Of a stretch of DNA of 64,000 nucleotides, positions 1 to 13,400 are shown piece after piece. The stretch comes from Gorsachius magnificus (Eukaryota; Chordata; Aves; Pelecaniformes; Ardeidae), in the NCBI GenBank assembly GCA_034008185.1, contig CM067109.1, forward strand, positions 60,752,801 through 60,816,800. The letters run 5' to 3'. The translations under genes and the position numbers were made by a program. A model generated the notes under the pieces. The model was not told where the DNA came from and did no database searches. It saw only the letters and a list, made by a program, of their open reading frames with translations. How positions within the stretch are numbered: the stretch's first letter is position 1; each line of letters begins with the position of its first letter.

Positions 1-1328
1 TCTGAACACAATAAACAGATAAAGCACCATAAAAGCAATGGACTGACTGAGCCCAAACCCACTGAATCTCTGTATGAGGCTCAGAGTCATGCTAACACAG
101 CCACAGGGCCTTTTTTTTGCATCTTGGAAGGTGGATGGAGTGAGCTCATGTCGGCCAGAAAAATATAGTGCAAACATACCCATGGCTCCCCAGAGGCCCT
201 GTGTCTGGGTTTCACCACTTTGGTGGCTGGCAGACAGAGTGAATTCTCATGGTCCAGATAAACTGGAATCTTGAAACTTGGCAACTGCAGCCATCATCGG
301 CCACTGACTACAGAAATTAAAATTCCAAATTTTACTGTTCCATCTTGGATCAGCACGAGGTCATGGGTCACTTTATTTCACAGGGCTTCATAAGAAATGC
401 TCTTAATATGTATCAGGATAGCAATTCATTTTTTAAAAGGAATTGATTTCTCCTTATGGTGGGGTTTAAGTCTCCAGTTTAGGGAAATTAAGTTCACCTG
501 TATTGCTGTAGCCCAGAAGTTTCCATAAGTTAGTCAGCACACAAGACACAGAGGTTGTATTGATAGAGCTGTATACATGCACAAATTAAGCACGCTCATA
601 TACCTGTGGCAATGGTCAAATGCCTATGTCTGCTGCACGTGGCCACTGCCCATGAACCCAATCCAGCCTCCAGAACCTTTTCTAACATTCCCACCCCATA
701 AGAACCTCCAAACAGCTGCAGAAATATTTTCTATTTCTCTCAAGAAAATGTGGGGCATTTACCCCAGTATTATTCTCTGTCTGAGGCCCAAATCAAGAAA
801 CATTTCTATAAAAATTTTGAGTAGTCCTTGCTATAAGACATTTCAAGTCTAACAGTCTGCCATACTTTGCAGTCTTGCTAGTAAGAGGAACTTCATGTTG
901 GGATATACAATGCTTGCTTCTGACCTATTTCAAGCTCCAAGTTATGAACAGGCATTTTAAAATTATGGTTACATTTATCTACCAGAAACATTATTTATAT
1001 ATTTAATTCCTTTTAAAATACAGGGAAAATTTAGCCCAGACACAACCAGTGAGGTCAAATCTGCTTACACTATGGTCAAATTTACATTTAAATTGCTTGG
1101 TCTGCTGGATCACAAATTAACAGTGAAAACCCCAGAGCTTGTAAGAAAGAGGAAGGGGCCAGCATTCACCCTAAGTTGCTAGCAGGCAGACAGGGATAGG
1201 AATGGCAGGCCTTAAAGGTGCAAATTCACAACTCAATGCAGGTGGAAACAGTGCTACCAGCAACAAAGCAAAAGTGCTCAACATGGAAGAGCTCTGAAAA
1301 ATTTATGAGAACCCTTCTGCCTCATTAC
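1..1328 (-). other. ADAMTSL1 intron after exon I (partial)
   Basis: This is the 5' part of the intron following exon I; the window ends before the next acceptor. No exon, conserved domain or recognisable repeat was seen. An AATAAA hexamer on the minus strand at about 372-377 could act as a polyadenylation signal if the intron were retained, but nothing else supports such a transcript end. Confidence 0.8.
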
Positions 1329-1476
1329 CTTTGGGTTTGTAGCAAGGAGTGGGTATGATGCATTCTTCTTTTATGTGTGGCTTTGTTTTAGGACTACAGC
1401 CTCCTGTATGCATCCCCCTGTGATCAATGCAAAGGACCACACGGTATCTGAGTCCTTGTCCACAGGTCACAGTGCA
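1329..1476 (-). CDS. ADAMTSL1: ADAMTSL1 exon I: TSR4
   Basis: This 148-base exon runs from phase 0 to phase 1 and encodes [20 protein letters not shown], then [20 protein letters not shown], then IPTPCYKPK plus one base. CTVTCGQG fits the O-fucosylation motif, and the IPTPC segment closes TSR4. The acceptor is preceded by a very C-rich tract (CCTCCCCCCCAG before TGCACT). The donor is AAAG followed by GTAATG. If the following intron were retained, the reading frame would add only a few residues (GNEAEGFS) before a stop at about 1303. The next coding exon lies beyond the left edge of the window. Confidence 0.97.
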
Positions 1477-4400
1477 CTGGGGGGGAGGAGGGGGGAAAAA
1501 CATGCATGTGATACATCACAGGAGTGATAAATAAAAGTATGCAATAGAAATATGTGTACATCAGAGAGCAAAACATGATGCAGAGACACCAACCCTGAAT
1601 ATAAAAGATTCGTAATATTTGGTAGTTATGGATAAGGTATAAAATGGACAAAAATTTTTGCCTTTTTCCTCTGCACATTTACTTGGTTTGGACATTTTGC
1701 TGCTGGGTTTCTCTTTCAGTGTCACTCTCTCAGCATTGGCTACTTGCTGTGTAGCTATCTGTCCCATATTGGATATGCTCAGTAACACCCTGTCAGTTCC
1801 ATCTGGAGCCACTCTGCTTTGCTTGGACAAAGTACTGGGGCTTAGGGGTTAACAGGGGTGACACTCAGCTATTTTGGAACATGGCGCCAAACAGAATGGG
1901 AAACTATTTGGTCTTTCTTCCCTCAGATACTTTCTCAAGTAAGTATTTTTTAATTTATTTTTGGTAAGTTACATCAATTTTTCCCTCTGTACAGATTGTT
2001 TCAGAAAGTGGTCGCACAGGAGAGGATCAAAACTACCAACTGGTGGGGAGGGGTATGGGTACTACCAATATTACTTTGCTTTTGGAGAGCAACTTTCATC
2101 TGGAAATCATTAAACACTTTGCAAACAGTCAAGAACACCTCACCTGTGGGGGAGCTAGCTTAGCTTCTAAAACCCATCTTACTTGTTGAGAAAGTGGAGT
2201 GGTGAGAAAGTACATTAAAGATTAAGTCTTTACATTACAAAACCAAAGAACTTTTATACTTTTGTAGAAAGACATTTTAAAGACATTTACTTTCATACAG
2301 AAGGAAAGGTGAATCAGGAACAGACAACTACAAGCATCAAAGAGCAGAGTAATTTATGGCTTTATGTATTTCTGAAAATTTCTCAGCAATTCATGATACT
2401 CAACTTATGGCTGAAAATTTGTAATAAAGATATACCCTTACAGGCTTACTGGTTTTGGTTTGTGCATTTCATTTACTTTCCCAGTCTATTATTAGTAGAA
2501 GGTCACTAGTTAACATTACAGATCTGGTTTCCATCATTCTCCTTAATCATGTTAGTCTTATTAATGCATTATTCTTGAGCATTTACTTTGCAGTTAGACA
2601 AATAGCATAATTTAAAATGGAGGTCATGGTAATGAGGAAAGAAAGTAGTGAATGTTCTTACTCCCACAAGCTCACTAATCTATAATTTAAGATATATTCC
2701 TAATGCGGTAAATACAAAACCAACGAAGCTAAGTTGATTACCGGGGACCATTCCTGAGCAAGCCACTTTGGGCAGTCAAATATATTGCAAGGCTGGACAA
2801 CAGGCATCTTTGGAGTATACATGCATTTCCATTCTTCCACGGGGCTGATATGCCCCTGAATGTCTTCTTCCACGCATGAGATGCTGCGGCTTTGAATGCC
2901 CCCTCCACAGGATGAGGAGCAGGCAGTCCAGGGTGTACTTTCCCATCTGGGGAAAAAAACCAAAACAAAACAGAGAGGTATCAGGAAAAGGAACCCCTGC
3001 TACTCCCATCCATACCCTCCAAATGCATAAACTGCTATCTGGAGGAGAGTGTTTTTCTGACTAATGTCAGTAAAAATTAATCTTCTCTATATTTTCATAA
3101 ATGGCCATAACAGCAAAGCACTCTCATGGCTGCTGTCTTTAAGTCACAGATTAGTAATATGAAATCTCCTCTCTCTCACAAACCCAGTCACTACTACCAC
3201 AGGAACTCTAAATACTTTTAACTTAATTCCTTTTAATTAATTGATGGGATTATCATATCTTCACAATTTATCATGTTCTCAGTAATCTTTGTCACAAATC
3301 ACTGGAAGCTCAGTGCGCTCTAGAGCTGATGTTCCTTTTGCAAGAACATACTGGAAACAGCAGTGTTTCTTTCCAGGGAAATATCTGAGTTGAGGAAAAA
3401 GAAGAAGATGGGAGGAAATTACCAAAGAGAAGATGTGACTATGCTGATATGATACGTGGCCTCTGATGGCTAAACCACATGGGCCTTGTTTCCTTACAGG
3501 TGAGGTAGTCAGAGGAACTGAGCAACAATCTTTTCTCTACAGGTGCCATTTGAGAATGTCATGATAAATCCACAGACCAAAGTGTAAGTCCTGAAAAGCT
3601 ATGTATACTTATGAGAATAATCCTTTCTTTATACTGATGCATATATAATAAAGTATGTATTGTTTTATATGTGTACAATTCTGTCCACATAAAATAGTCT
3701 GGTATTTCCTCTCTTATATTGAAGCCATTGCCACAGAGAGGATCCATGACCATTGTCATGATCCACTGTGGCTATTCCTGTGCATGCCTGATGGTATAAA
3801 AGTGTGCATGTTCTATCTACCTGGGAACATTTCACAAAATCCTTTTTTTTTTTTTTCAAATGCAAATATCCTTTTGATAAAGAGATTAGAAATAATGTTG
3901 GAAACAATTATTTTGGTTTTAAGTTTCCATTCTTTGACCTTAAAAAATTGTTTTTATGGAAAAACCCCACCTGTTTCCTCTTTCAGGCAAGAAAGGAAAA
4001 AAGTGAAATGTGAGGACTTGTTTCTCCCACTTTAAATGAAGGAATTATTTTTATTAAGTAATGATTACAGGATCACCAAGATTGTTAAACAACATGAAAA
4101 ATGCTTATCTTTCCCTCTGATTTTTCATCATATCATCCCATCTTTTTCTCATCAGCTCCAGTACATGTAAGCACTACCCACATTTGGCTACTGGCTGAAA
4201 GTGCCATAAAACTCAATAAGAAATAGCTTATGTTAATAGCTGTTTATGAATGGTGAAGCCACTGATTAATTCTATGACTTATCACTAAGAAGTGGTGAAA
4301 AAATGTTTACGCCATGCCATATCTATCCATCAGTGTGTGCTCAGCATAAGCCACATATGTCACGAATGGGTAATTTAGCAATGTTTTTAATTCAAATCTG

Positions 4401-7400
4401 TTATCTGTGGCTCTGCTGAACAAGTTTCACAGCATAGAGCTAAGGTTTCTCACTACCACAAATCTAAATGAAGAGGTCTCAACCTGAAGCCCATGAACAG
4501 CAGAAACTGCTGCAGCCAGCCTGAGCCAGCTCTTCCCCGGCGATGGGAAAAGCGATGTGGCACCGGAGAGTCTTTGGGACAAGTTTCCTTGATGCCTATG
4601 GCATCCTAAGATGCCTTAGTCAACCTCAGCAATATCAAGCAGCTTAAATCTAGGCAAGAAGTTTGGTCCTCAGGTTTTGTGTGGATGTAAGACAGGCAGG
4701 TGAAGCTTCTCTGTTGCACAGGTCTTAAAACAGGTGTTACAGCTGCTTTTGAGGTACAAAGGGTGCAACATCGACCATGAATTTGTGAAAGGAATTGGTG
4801 GTGCATTAGAAGTAAGCACTATATCCACTGAACCATACCTTCCCCTCTTTGTGATAAAATTCAAGGCTGAGGGATTGCTCCCTCTGAGGTTTGGAGAAGA
4901 GACATGTGACACTGTCTTCCCTCTTGGGGCAAGGGCGTAAGACCTGAGCCCTGTATGTGGGTTCATAGGAGCACATGGGGGAGCGGAGGAGAGGGAGAAG
5001 AGGGCAAGCAGCATCAAAACAGCAGAGGGGAAAAAGTGGGGAGAGTTCCCAGCCAGAAGTTGCAGCCTGAGCAATCGATGGGGGAGGTTAGAGGAGAAGA
5101 GTGTGGCTGGGAGAGTGGATGTAAAGAGACTGTTATGGGGTGAGACCATAATCCAGAACAGCTTGAGAAACAGTCTCAGGCTTTTGATCATTTTCAGGGA
5201 ATGATTTTTTTTTTCCTTTCAGTGTTACTGAAAGCCAAATACCTCAGGGTATTTTGATCCTTTAGTTTGGATTTTCTTCAGCAGTAAAAAACCTCTACCT
5301 ACCTGCCAGCTCAGGATGCTTTTTCCTTCAATACAGTCCCTCCACTGTTAAGTACTGCTGAATCATCCTCTGATATAAAATTGTTCTCTGTCTTTTGTCG
5401 ATGTACACACACATTGTACACAATTGAAATGAAATCTGTTTTATTCAAAGCTAGGGTGTTAAACTCTCTATTAATATTCTAGTTTCTATATTCCTCACTA
5501 AGAGAGGTTTAGTTTTTGAGGTTAGGAGGAATGTATGGGTTTGGGTTTTTTTAATAAACAACAGAGAAAAGTGTTTTCCAGAAAAAAGGAATTAGATGCA
5601 GGGATGTATTTTAGAAGAGTATCACATGAATATTTGGTGATACTGACTGTGTGTACATACCATAAGCACTTAGCTAGGAAGAGAAAAGCCTAATCCAAAT
5701 GGCACAGATCACTGATAAAGGGTGTCAACATGAATGGCAGCCACAATGCTTGGCAAGTACGCTGCTCTCCTCCTTGTCTTCTCACTCACAGTTTGGGGTG
5801 GGTCCATGATTTGGCTGGAGACTCTGTTGAACGTGAATGCCCTGTGCTTGCAGACTGATGCTGAAAGCTCTCTGCAAACCACCTCACCGTGGTTTGAGGA
5901 AGGTTGTTTCCTCACCAGGATGAGACTAACAAGTTGCCTAGGGGGGTTCTTTCTGTGATTTTGTACTCCATGACACAATAAATTAATGAAGAACGAAACA
6001 CAGCACAATACGATTGCATGCCCAGGCAGTATTTCAAAACCAAGAGGTTATTATCTTTCAGCTGCCAAACATTTTTAACAGCACCAGTCTTATTCACTGC
6101 TTTAAGAGTAATTACTCATGTGATTATCTCCATGAGAATCTCAAGCCTTAAATTAAAGACATTTTAATTGTGAGATAATTAATGATACAAATCAGGCCTT
6201 CATCCCATTCCTGCCCCGATCTCTGCTTTCTTAGAAAAGTCAATGGATTAATGCCCCTGGGGAAGGCATTAGTGTGGGTTTGTAGGATCAGAGTGTAACA
6301 CTAATACTGCCTAAACCCAAAGTCTCACAATTTATAAGCATGCAAGAAGCAGCGCTGCCGGAGACAAAGTCTAGTGGTTCATTAGAAAGCCACAGGTTAT
6401 AGTCCTGTTCAGAGATGAGTGAAGGGAAGAAAAAGTGTGAAAGAAAAGGGGAAGTAGGGGTGGGGGGTGAGGAAAAAGAGTAAGAAAGGGACCACACACT
6501 TAATAAGTCTGCATTGCGCTTCAACCAGAATATCGTTTCAGTTCTACATCAACAGAATTTATAACAACAGGTTAACACTTAAACATCTTTAAGTTCATCT
6601 GCAGGAGTTCAGAGCAAGAGAAAAGAAGCATCTGTTAACTTAGTTTGAGAGCAAAGCAGAAATGCAGAGAAGAGAAAAAAAAAAAAAAAGTAAATGTATT
6701 TGTTAATCCTAGCATCTGGTTGACTGTTTTACGTACCGAGGAAGGGGATGGTAGAGGTCATAGGGCATGATCTGCTTGTATCCATCACTGTTAGGAACAA
6801 TAATGCCAACCCTCTGAGTAGAAGGTACACATAATAAAATAAACACTAAATGATTACATTATACAACTTTTTTACACAATATTACAAAAAACCCCAAACA
6901 AGATATTTTAGCTAAGTTGCTATCACATTTAAAACAAAACTTACGCTCCCATCCTGTTTCTGAGTTGTTCAAAGAATAAACAACCAACTACTACTTTATT
7001 CTTATGAATATATTACTGTTTGACTAAGAAGCAATCCATTACCACAAGTGATCCAAATGAGTTGTCCAAATACCATTTAAATTTATGAAGTTACTATCTG
7101 CCATTAAAAAAATGAAATTTTCTACACTTAATATTTTCTTGGAGCTTGGATCCAAAGTCACTGAAGACAAAAGGGGAACTTCTATCTGCTTCAGAAAGCT
7201 CTAGATCAGACTCTTTTAAAAACGATTATATAGTTGTTTCTGCCCTTCAGATAAATGTCTCCTTTTACAGAGGCTGGGATTAGAAATGTGGGGAATCCCA
7301 GTGCAAGAATTCAAATCTGTAATTCTTGTCTCTCCACATTAAATCAGTCCAATTTAATTCATATTCAGAACCTGCCTCTTTATTTGCGTTTTTCTGGAAG

Positions 7401-10400
7401 AAAGAAGGAGCTGGAGAGAAGAGTAACACGTCAGTTTGGTTTTTTGATTGTTTGTTTGTTTGTTTTGGTGGTGTTGTGTCTGATCAGTTTGGTTTGCTGT
7501 AGTGTTATTGGTATAATACCTAAATAATATAACTTCTAAAGGTTATAGAAAGAAATAGCGTAGATCAAAACTAGTAATTATCATGACTAGTATAAAGCAT
7601 AATTATATGACTCGTAGTTATTATGAAAATTTTGTGTGAGATGGATGTCATTTGACTTGTTCGCAACTACAGGGTGTCACTGAATTGCTAGTCTGGAATT
7701 TCATCTTTTGTCTGCTCTTTTTATAGATTCTGACTCAGAGTAACTCTACCCATGCTGTCTCCCAATTATAAGGCATATCTATTAACACTAAATAGATGAT
7801 CCCAGAGCACCTCATCTATCAGTTTCATCAAAGCCACTGTGCAACAGTGGACTTGGGTGGGACAGGTGGGCAGAACCATCAAAGAGTGAATGCTAGTTGC
7901 AATAAAACAAAAAGCATGTCCCTACCCAAGCTACGGAGAGAGGAAACTGACTGAAAAATTGAAGGTGGGGTTTGAGAGCCTTGTACAGATGAGAGGTGCT
8001 AGGTACGCTGCTATAGATTTTTGCAAGGGTGAAGGAGAAAAGGAGGGGGAAGGGAGAAAGTATCCTCAATCCTCAACACAGTTGAGGATGCTGTAAGCAT
8101 TTTTAAATGCTTAAAAATGCCGTAAGCATTCAAAGGAGTCTTGCCATGCTAAGGCTAAAGGGGTCTGTTCTCATTTCAGTCAACAGAGTTTTTATGTGCA
8201 TAACTTGTCCACGATAGGAGAATGGATCCCATTGTGTTTTCACAGAGAGGAGTCAGCGCCAGGTCAGCATGCTGGAATTTTCCAGCTAAAGCGCGGGAAG
8301 ATGCTGGAACCCTGTGAGTGTGTGATGGGGATGAGACAGCTCCCTCTTAGATTAGCAGCCTCTGCAGTCAGAGGAGCCCTCTGCATGAGTGTGCATATTT
8401 GCATCTTCAGACAGCTGCCTGTCTCCACAAAAATCTAAACATCTAGGAGAGGCAGTTCTGGCACTGGGAAACTTTGAGAAGACAAATGGGTCATTTAGAG
8501 TATAGCCAATGAACAAGTCTTTTCAGACTTTGCTCAATGGGTAAATGCCTGGAGAAGTTTGAGAAATTTTGTGTTAGTATTTTAAGAAGATGGAAGGGGA
8601 CTTTTTTCTGAGTTTTTTTCTGCTCATGCTTTTGGGACTCTTTGCTGTTTTCCTGACTCTCCTACTGCTGCTGCTGAAGTTCCACTCTGAAGGCTTTTGC
8701 ACTTTCCAGCTCATCAGCTTGCTGAGGAGCGGTTGGAAAAAAGATTAATATACCAAGTTCAGAAATGAAGTAATTACACTATAAAAGCATCTACTGCCTA
8801 AGAGAGAAACAGATTTCAAAACATTTCTCACTCATTGCAGTGAGAAATGTTTTCTTTCTAATAAACACAGTCTGTATACATAATCCAGGTCTACATGCAT
8901 TAGAATGCATAACATCCAAGGCCATTCCAATGGAAATAACTATACCACATCCAAACACTGTTATGAAGATTAAATAACATTTACAAAGCACTAGGTTAAT
9001 ATTGTCATTGGAAAGGTTTGACCCTCAAAGAATTTTGCATACATAAATTGCATTTCTGTAAATGGTATAGAGCTCCACAGAATTACTGACACTCTCCTTG
9101 TGCATTTGTGAGGGGCTGCCAAAGGCTCTCGTTCTGTTACTACAAGGTAATGATCCCCAGCAACGTAAGTCCCATGGACACAGTGAGGAAAAAGACCCCC
9201 AATAATACACAATGGCTTAATTTATGACTTTAAAAATTGTCTTGAGGATACAACACAACAGCAGATGGTCATTGTACCATCAACAGCAACTGCATCTTTC
9301 CTAGCTAGTCTTGTGTGTGTTTTCTGTGGGTGTTCCACAAAAAAATCAAGCCTAAATGAAATATTTAAGGAACTTCTTAGATATTACTTTGGTGAATACT
9401 GTACTTTCTGACTGGATGAAGTGGTTTAAATTCCATGAATCCATCAGTTCCAAAAAGATGGAAGAGATCTAGTTTATGGGCTTTGTTCACTGTACATTAC
9501 TCAGACAATGCAAAGGGGACGGTATGCTAAATGAACAGAGCAAATAATAACAATTCCTTCACTACACTGAGATTTCCGGCTGATGTGGGAGTAGCTAATA
9601 GGACTCATTCACACAACAGCTAGAGCAAACCTGCTTTGGCAGGAGCAGGAGCACAAAGCAAATTATTTTGAAGATCTGCTGTGTCTCATATGTCTGAAAT
9701 CTTCCATGCCTCTCAGACCCAGTTGTGTCATATACCCTGCAGATTGGTTTGTTTTCCTCCCAAGTGCTGGCAGCTTCAGCGCAGTTGCTCTTCCAAGACA
9801 CATGTCCAGCTGGAACAGGAGAGCTGCTCATGCCAGAGGTGGGTGTGCCGCACCCAGGTCTGCCATCGCCGCAAACGTTTGGCTTTCCCCTGGGATGGGT
9901 GCCCGCAGCTGCATTCCTTGAAAGTCATGTTTGGCGTTGTCTTCCCCCGTAACTCCTTTTCCTCCTTAAGCTTCCCCCCTAGCACAACCGGCAGGCATGA
10001 ACGCCTTTCTCCTGTAGCTCCCCTATGATTCTCTCTCCATCAAGGTGCCAGCCCTCTCTGCCTTCCTCTCCTGCATGCCCACAGCTCTTGGGTCGGGCAC
10101 CTGCTGAGCTGAGCAGGAGCACAGGAGTTGGAGCTGGGAGAAGAGCCAGCAGAGAGGGAACGTCTCCCCAGGAGCTGCCTCGGGGTGGTGTGACCCTGCA
10201 AGGGGATGATGTGCTGAGGCTGGGAGCCGGTAGAGGTGCCTGCCACTCCTGCGCTGTCCTGTGGGACGCTCACACGCCTCCAGCTCGCAGCCTTCACTTC
10301 TGCTGTGGGCTCTGTTTTCCTGGGGGTTTCCTAACCGCAGTGCTGCGGCCACAGGGCTGCCCATGCTCCCGGGCAGCTGGAGCTGCGACAGCTCTTTCCT

Positions 10401-13400
10401 GATGGGGACTCACACTGCAAAGATTTAGGCCTTCACTGAAATCTGTCTGACTTGAGAGTAAATGATCTGCATGGCAGGGACTATCCCATCTAAGCAATGG
10501 TCCAAAGTACGTCTAAGAAATGAATAGCAATTGGCAAATAACATTAGAAAGTTGAAGCAGCTTAGGTTGGCTGTGGACAGCTAATTCATTAAGAGAAAGC
10601 AAACACCTGGAAGAACTGAAAAACTTCATCACAGAAGACAAGAGTTTAGCATCCCAGCCAGCATCTCCCTGACAGCCATAATTGTCACTGGACAGATGAC
10701 AGGCTTATGAGAAAGTTTCCAGTTTAACACTGCAAATCCAGACACTAAGGCAGTGTGTGATCCTGCACCCTCCCCGTGCAGTGCTCTGTGAAGATGCCAC
10801 AGTGTGACATTATCGCCTTGTGCTACAGGAATGATTTCTGCCCTGAGAAACAGGTATTGAGGTCTTCAAATAGACTGTGTCTGCTAATGTTTCCCATGTG
10901 TTACTCTATCAAACCATCACTATTTCCATTCAGAGATGGAGTAGATGACATCTACAGTAACACCACAGGTACAGGCAACATTGACTTTTGAATGCCTACA
11001 TTTGCAGGTAGGAGTATTGTAATTCTCAGTTATGCTACTAGTACGAGTTACACTTCTGTTTTCTGGAACACCATGCTTAATCCTCAGATACAGACAGCAT
11101 TGTGATAATCTTATCAGCATGGAACTTGAAGAACTACCCTGTATTTTGGATTTATATATCTTTTGATATGGTCTTAGTACTTTACAGATTGGTAAAAGCC
11201 AATGTCCCCTACTTGAACATTTTAAAATGGAATGTCAGTGCATACTTAAATAACCTACTTTAAAATGCAAAGGACTGCTGAGAAAGCTATCTTTCAGTGT
11301 CAACCTCCAGAAAAATCTCATACTTTAGACAGCATGTCTGTCCAGCACAACAGCATCTCATCTTTATAATGAATGACTTGTTCATGGTGTACAGATTTCA
11401 AATTCTAAGGAACATATGGTTTACTTATCATTGCCATAGACTGCTAAAAACTAATCTCTTTACAGGGCTTGAAATGGGTGTTATCAATTGGAAGCAGCAA
11501 CAGCACTTCTTCCTGTAGCATGACTGTAATACTTCTAAAAATCTTCTCCCTTTTTTATTCAATTTAATATTTTATGGTGGTTTGGATGAGCAGTGTTTGA
11601 TACAAAGATGGAAATTGGCTGCTATTTTCCACTACTATTAAAAACTGAATATCCAGTGAATATCTCTGTAAGTGACCATCTCACTGCTTGCTGTCCTCTT
11701 TTAGGACTTAAATAGACTTCATTTCCAGTAACTTCATCTTGGGCAGGCAGATATCTATATTTGGTGCTCACAGCAGTCCAGGAACTACTTTCCCACCCTA
11801 CAGCCTGTTATCTGATACATCCTGACAGCTCCTTTCTGCCTTTCTTTCTGTCTTTCTTTAATATGAACTATCTCCTTAGAGGTGAATTTGCCTTGCTATT
11901 CATGTCTTTTAACACTTTGATGAATGCTTCCTGGCCCACCCTTCCTGCCTGTTCTGACAAAATAATTTTCCAGCTTAACTTAAATGCCTTCTACCCTGCC
12001 CAAAAATTCAAGGTTTTGTCTCTGTTTATCTTGAGAAGATTACCTCTTTAGAGGTGTTAGGAGTATCTGCAGCTCATCTTTATCCTGCTTTTGAACTCAG
12101 GTGACCCCAATTATGACAATGAGAACATTGCCACTGCTATCAGCTCCTTCTTTGTCTACAACTCCTGTATCTGGAGGCATATGTATTGCCATTTCTGCTT
12201 GAATGTATCACTGTTTCCAATTCAGCCTTCCTGAAAACTTACCCGATGGTGCCTTTCCTGCTGCTCTGAATTGAGTTGGGTGTCCTAAACTTCTCCTCCT
12301 CTTTTTTCATGCATAATGCGTACTTTAGCTCATTTCTCCAGCAGCCAGTTCCTCGGTAAAATCTAAACCATTCAAAAATCACCCTCCATAAATACACAGT
12401 TGGAATGACTGATGTTTGTTGGCCGTGTTCTCTCATTTGCAGGCAGCATACTTTTTGTTAATACCAGTTTTATTTTTCCAGCACGTGCAAGTTCAACCAT
12501 GCTGGTGGAAAAGGCTTGTTCTCCTTCCTGCTTTGATGGCTAAAACTTTCATGTCTCATCTTCCCTTGGAATGGCTATCTCTTGCCGTCTTTAGGATCAT
12601 TCATACACATATGATTGACTCTGGAAATTGAGACCAGACCCAGCAATCAGAGGCAACCAAGGTTCAGAGAGCACTGCAAGGCAGAAAGGCTTTCTCAACC
12701 CCCTGTAACAAATTAAGAATTTAAGAAAAATCCAAATCCACAGAAATTACCATTTGCCTGAGGCAGAGATCAGGAAAGGGCATTGTCATGACCAGCATCC
12801 CACATCCATGCGAAAAGCTGGGGTGTTTTCAAAAAGCCCAGTATCTGCACTAACTATGGGATATTTTATGTGAAAGAGTATTCAAACCAAAGATTAAATC
12901 TATCATATGTCCCAGTCAAGGGCAATAACAATAAATGAGTCATTGTGTCTCAGACCCCTCATCACTGCAGATCTATAACTGCTACTGTGTAGATGAGAAA
13001 ATGCAGCCTGTCTTTTCAAGAACATACCAGCACTCCAGTTTTGCTCATATTCCAGAAAGAATGTACTGAAAAGGGGACCACTGCACTGCTGTGACACTTG
13101 GCTTATAATTGCTATCTGTTGTAATAACTTTAGGGAAGCTGATAACAAGCAAAAAGGTACACGTTTGTCAATTTTCTGCTTCAGCTGCCAATTTGTAACG
13201 AAGCAAGGAGACCTCTGTTACTGATTAAGAGGATAGTCTATATTGCCCTTTTAATCAGGCATATTTAGTCATTACTACCTCCTTTTCTTTTGAAGGAAAT
13301 ATATAAAAGTTATCATGCACATCTTGCACTGTTGCCCAGGAAATTGCACACACTTTCACATCACCAAGTGTACTGGGGACTTCTCACTACTTGGGGTTAC

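Noticed and set aside
4670..5191. 173-codon open frame on the minus strand, the longest in the window
   Set aside because: It is rich in Leu, Ser and Pro, has no domain or conserved motif, sits in an intron without splice-consistent context, and is about what chance allows in 64 kb.
8096..8119. GCATTTTTA...TAAAAATGC inverted repeat
   Set aside because: Nine-base AT-rich arms are expected by chance in this composition.
9850..10400. CpG island or promoter
   Set aside because: CpG count is well below what the GC content predicts, and no transcription start context is visible.
10025..10402. 125-codon plus-strand and 113-codon minus-strand frames in the GC-rich block
   Set aside because: Stop codons are rare in GC-rich DNA. 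Neither frame shows a domain, and both strands are open, which argues for composition rather than coding.
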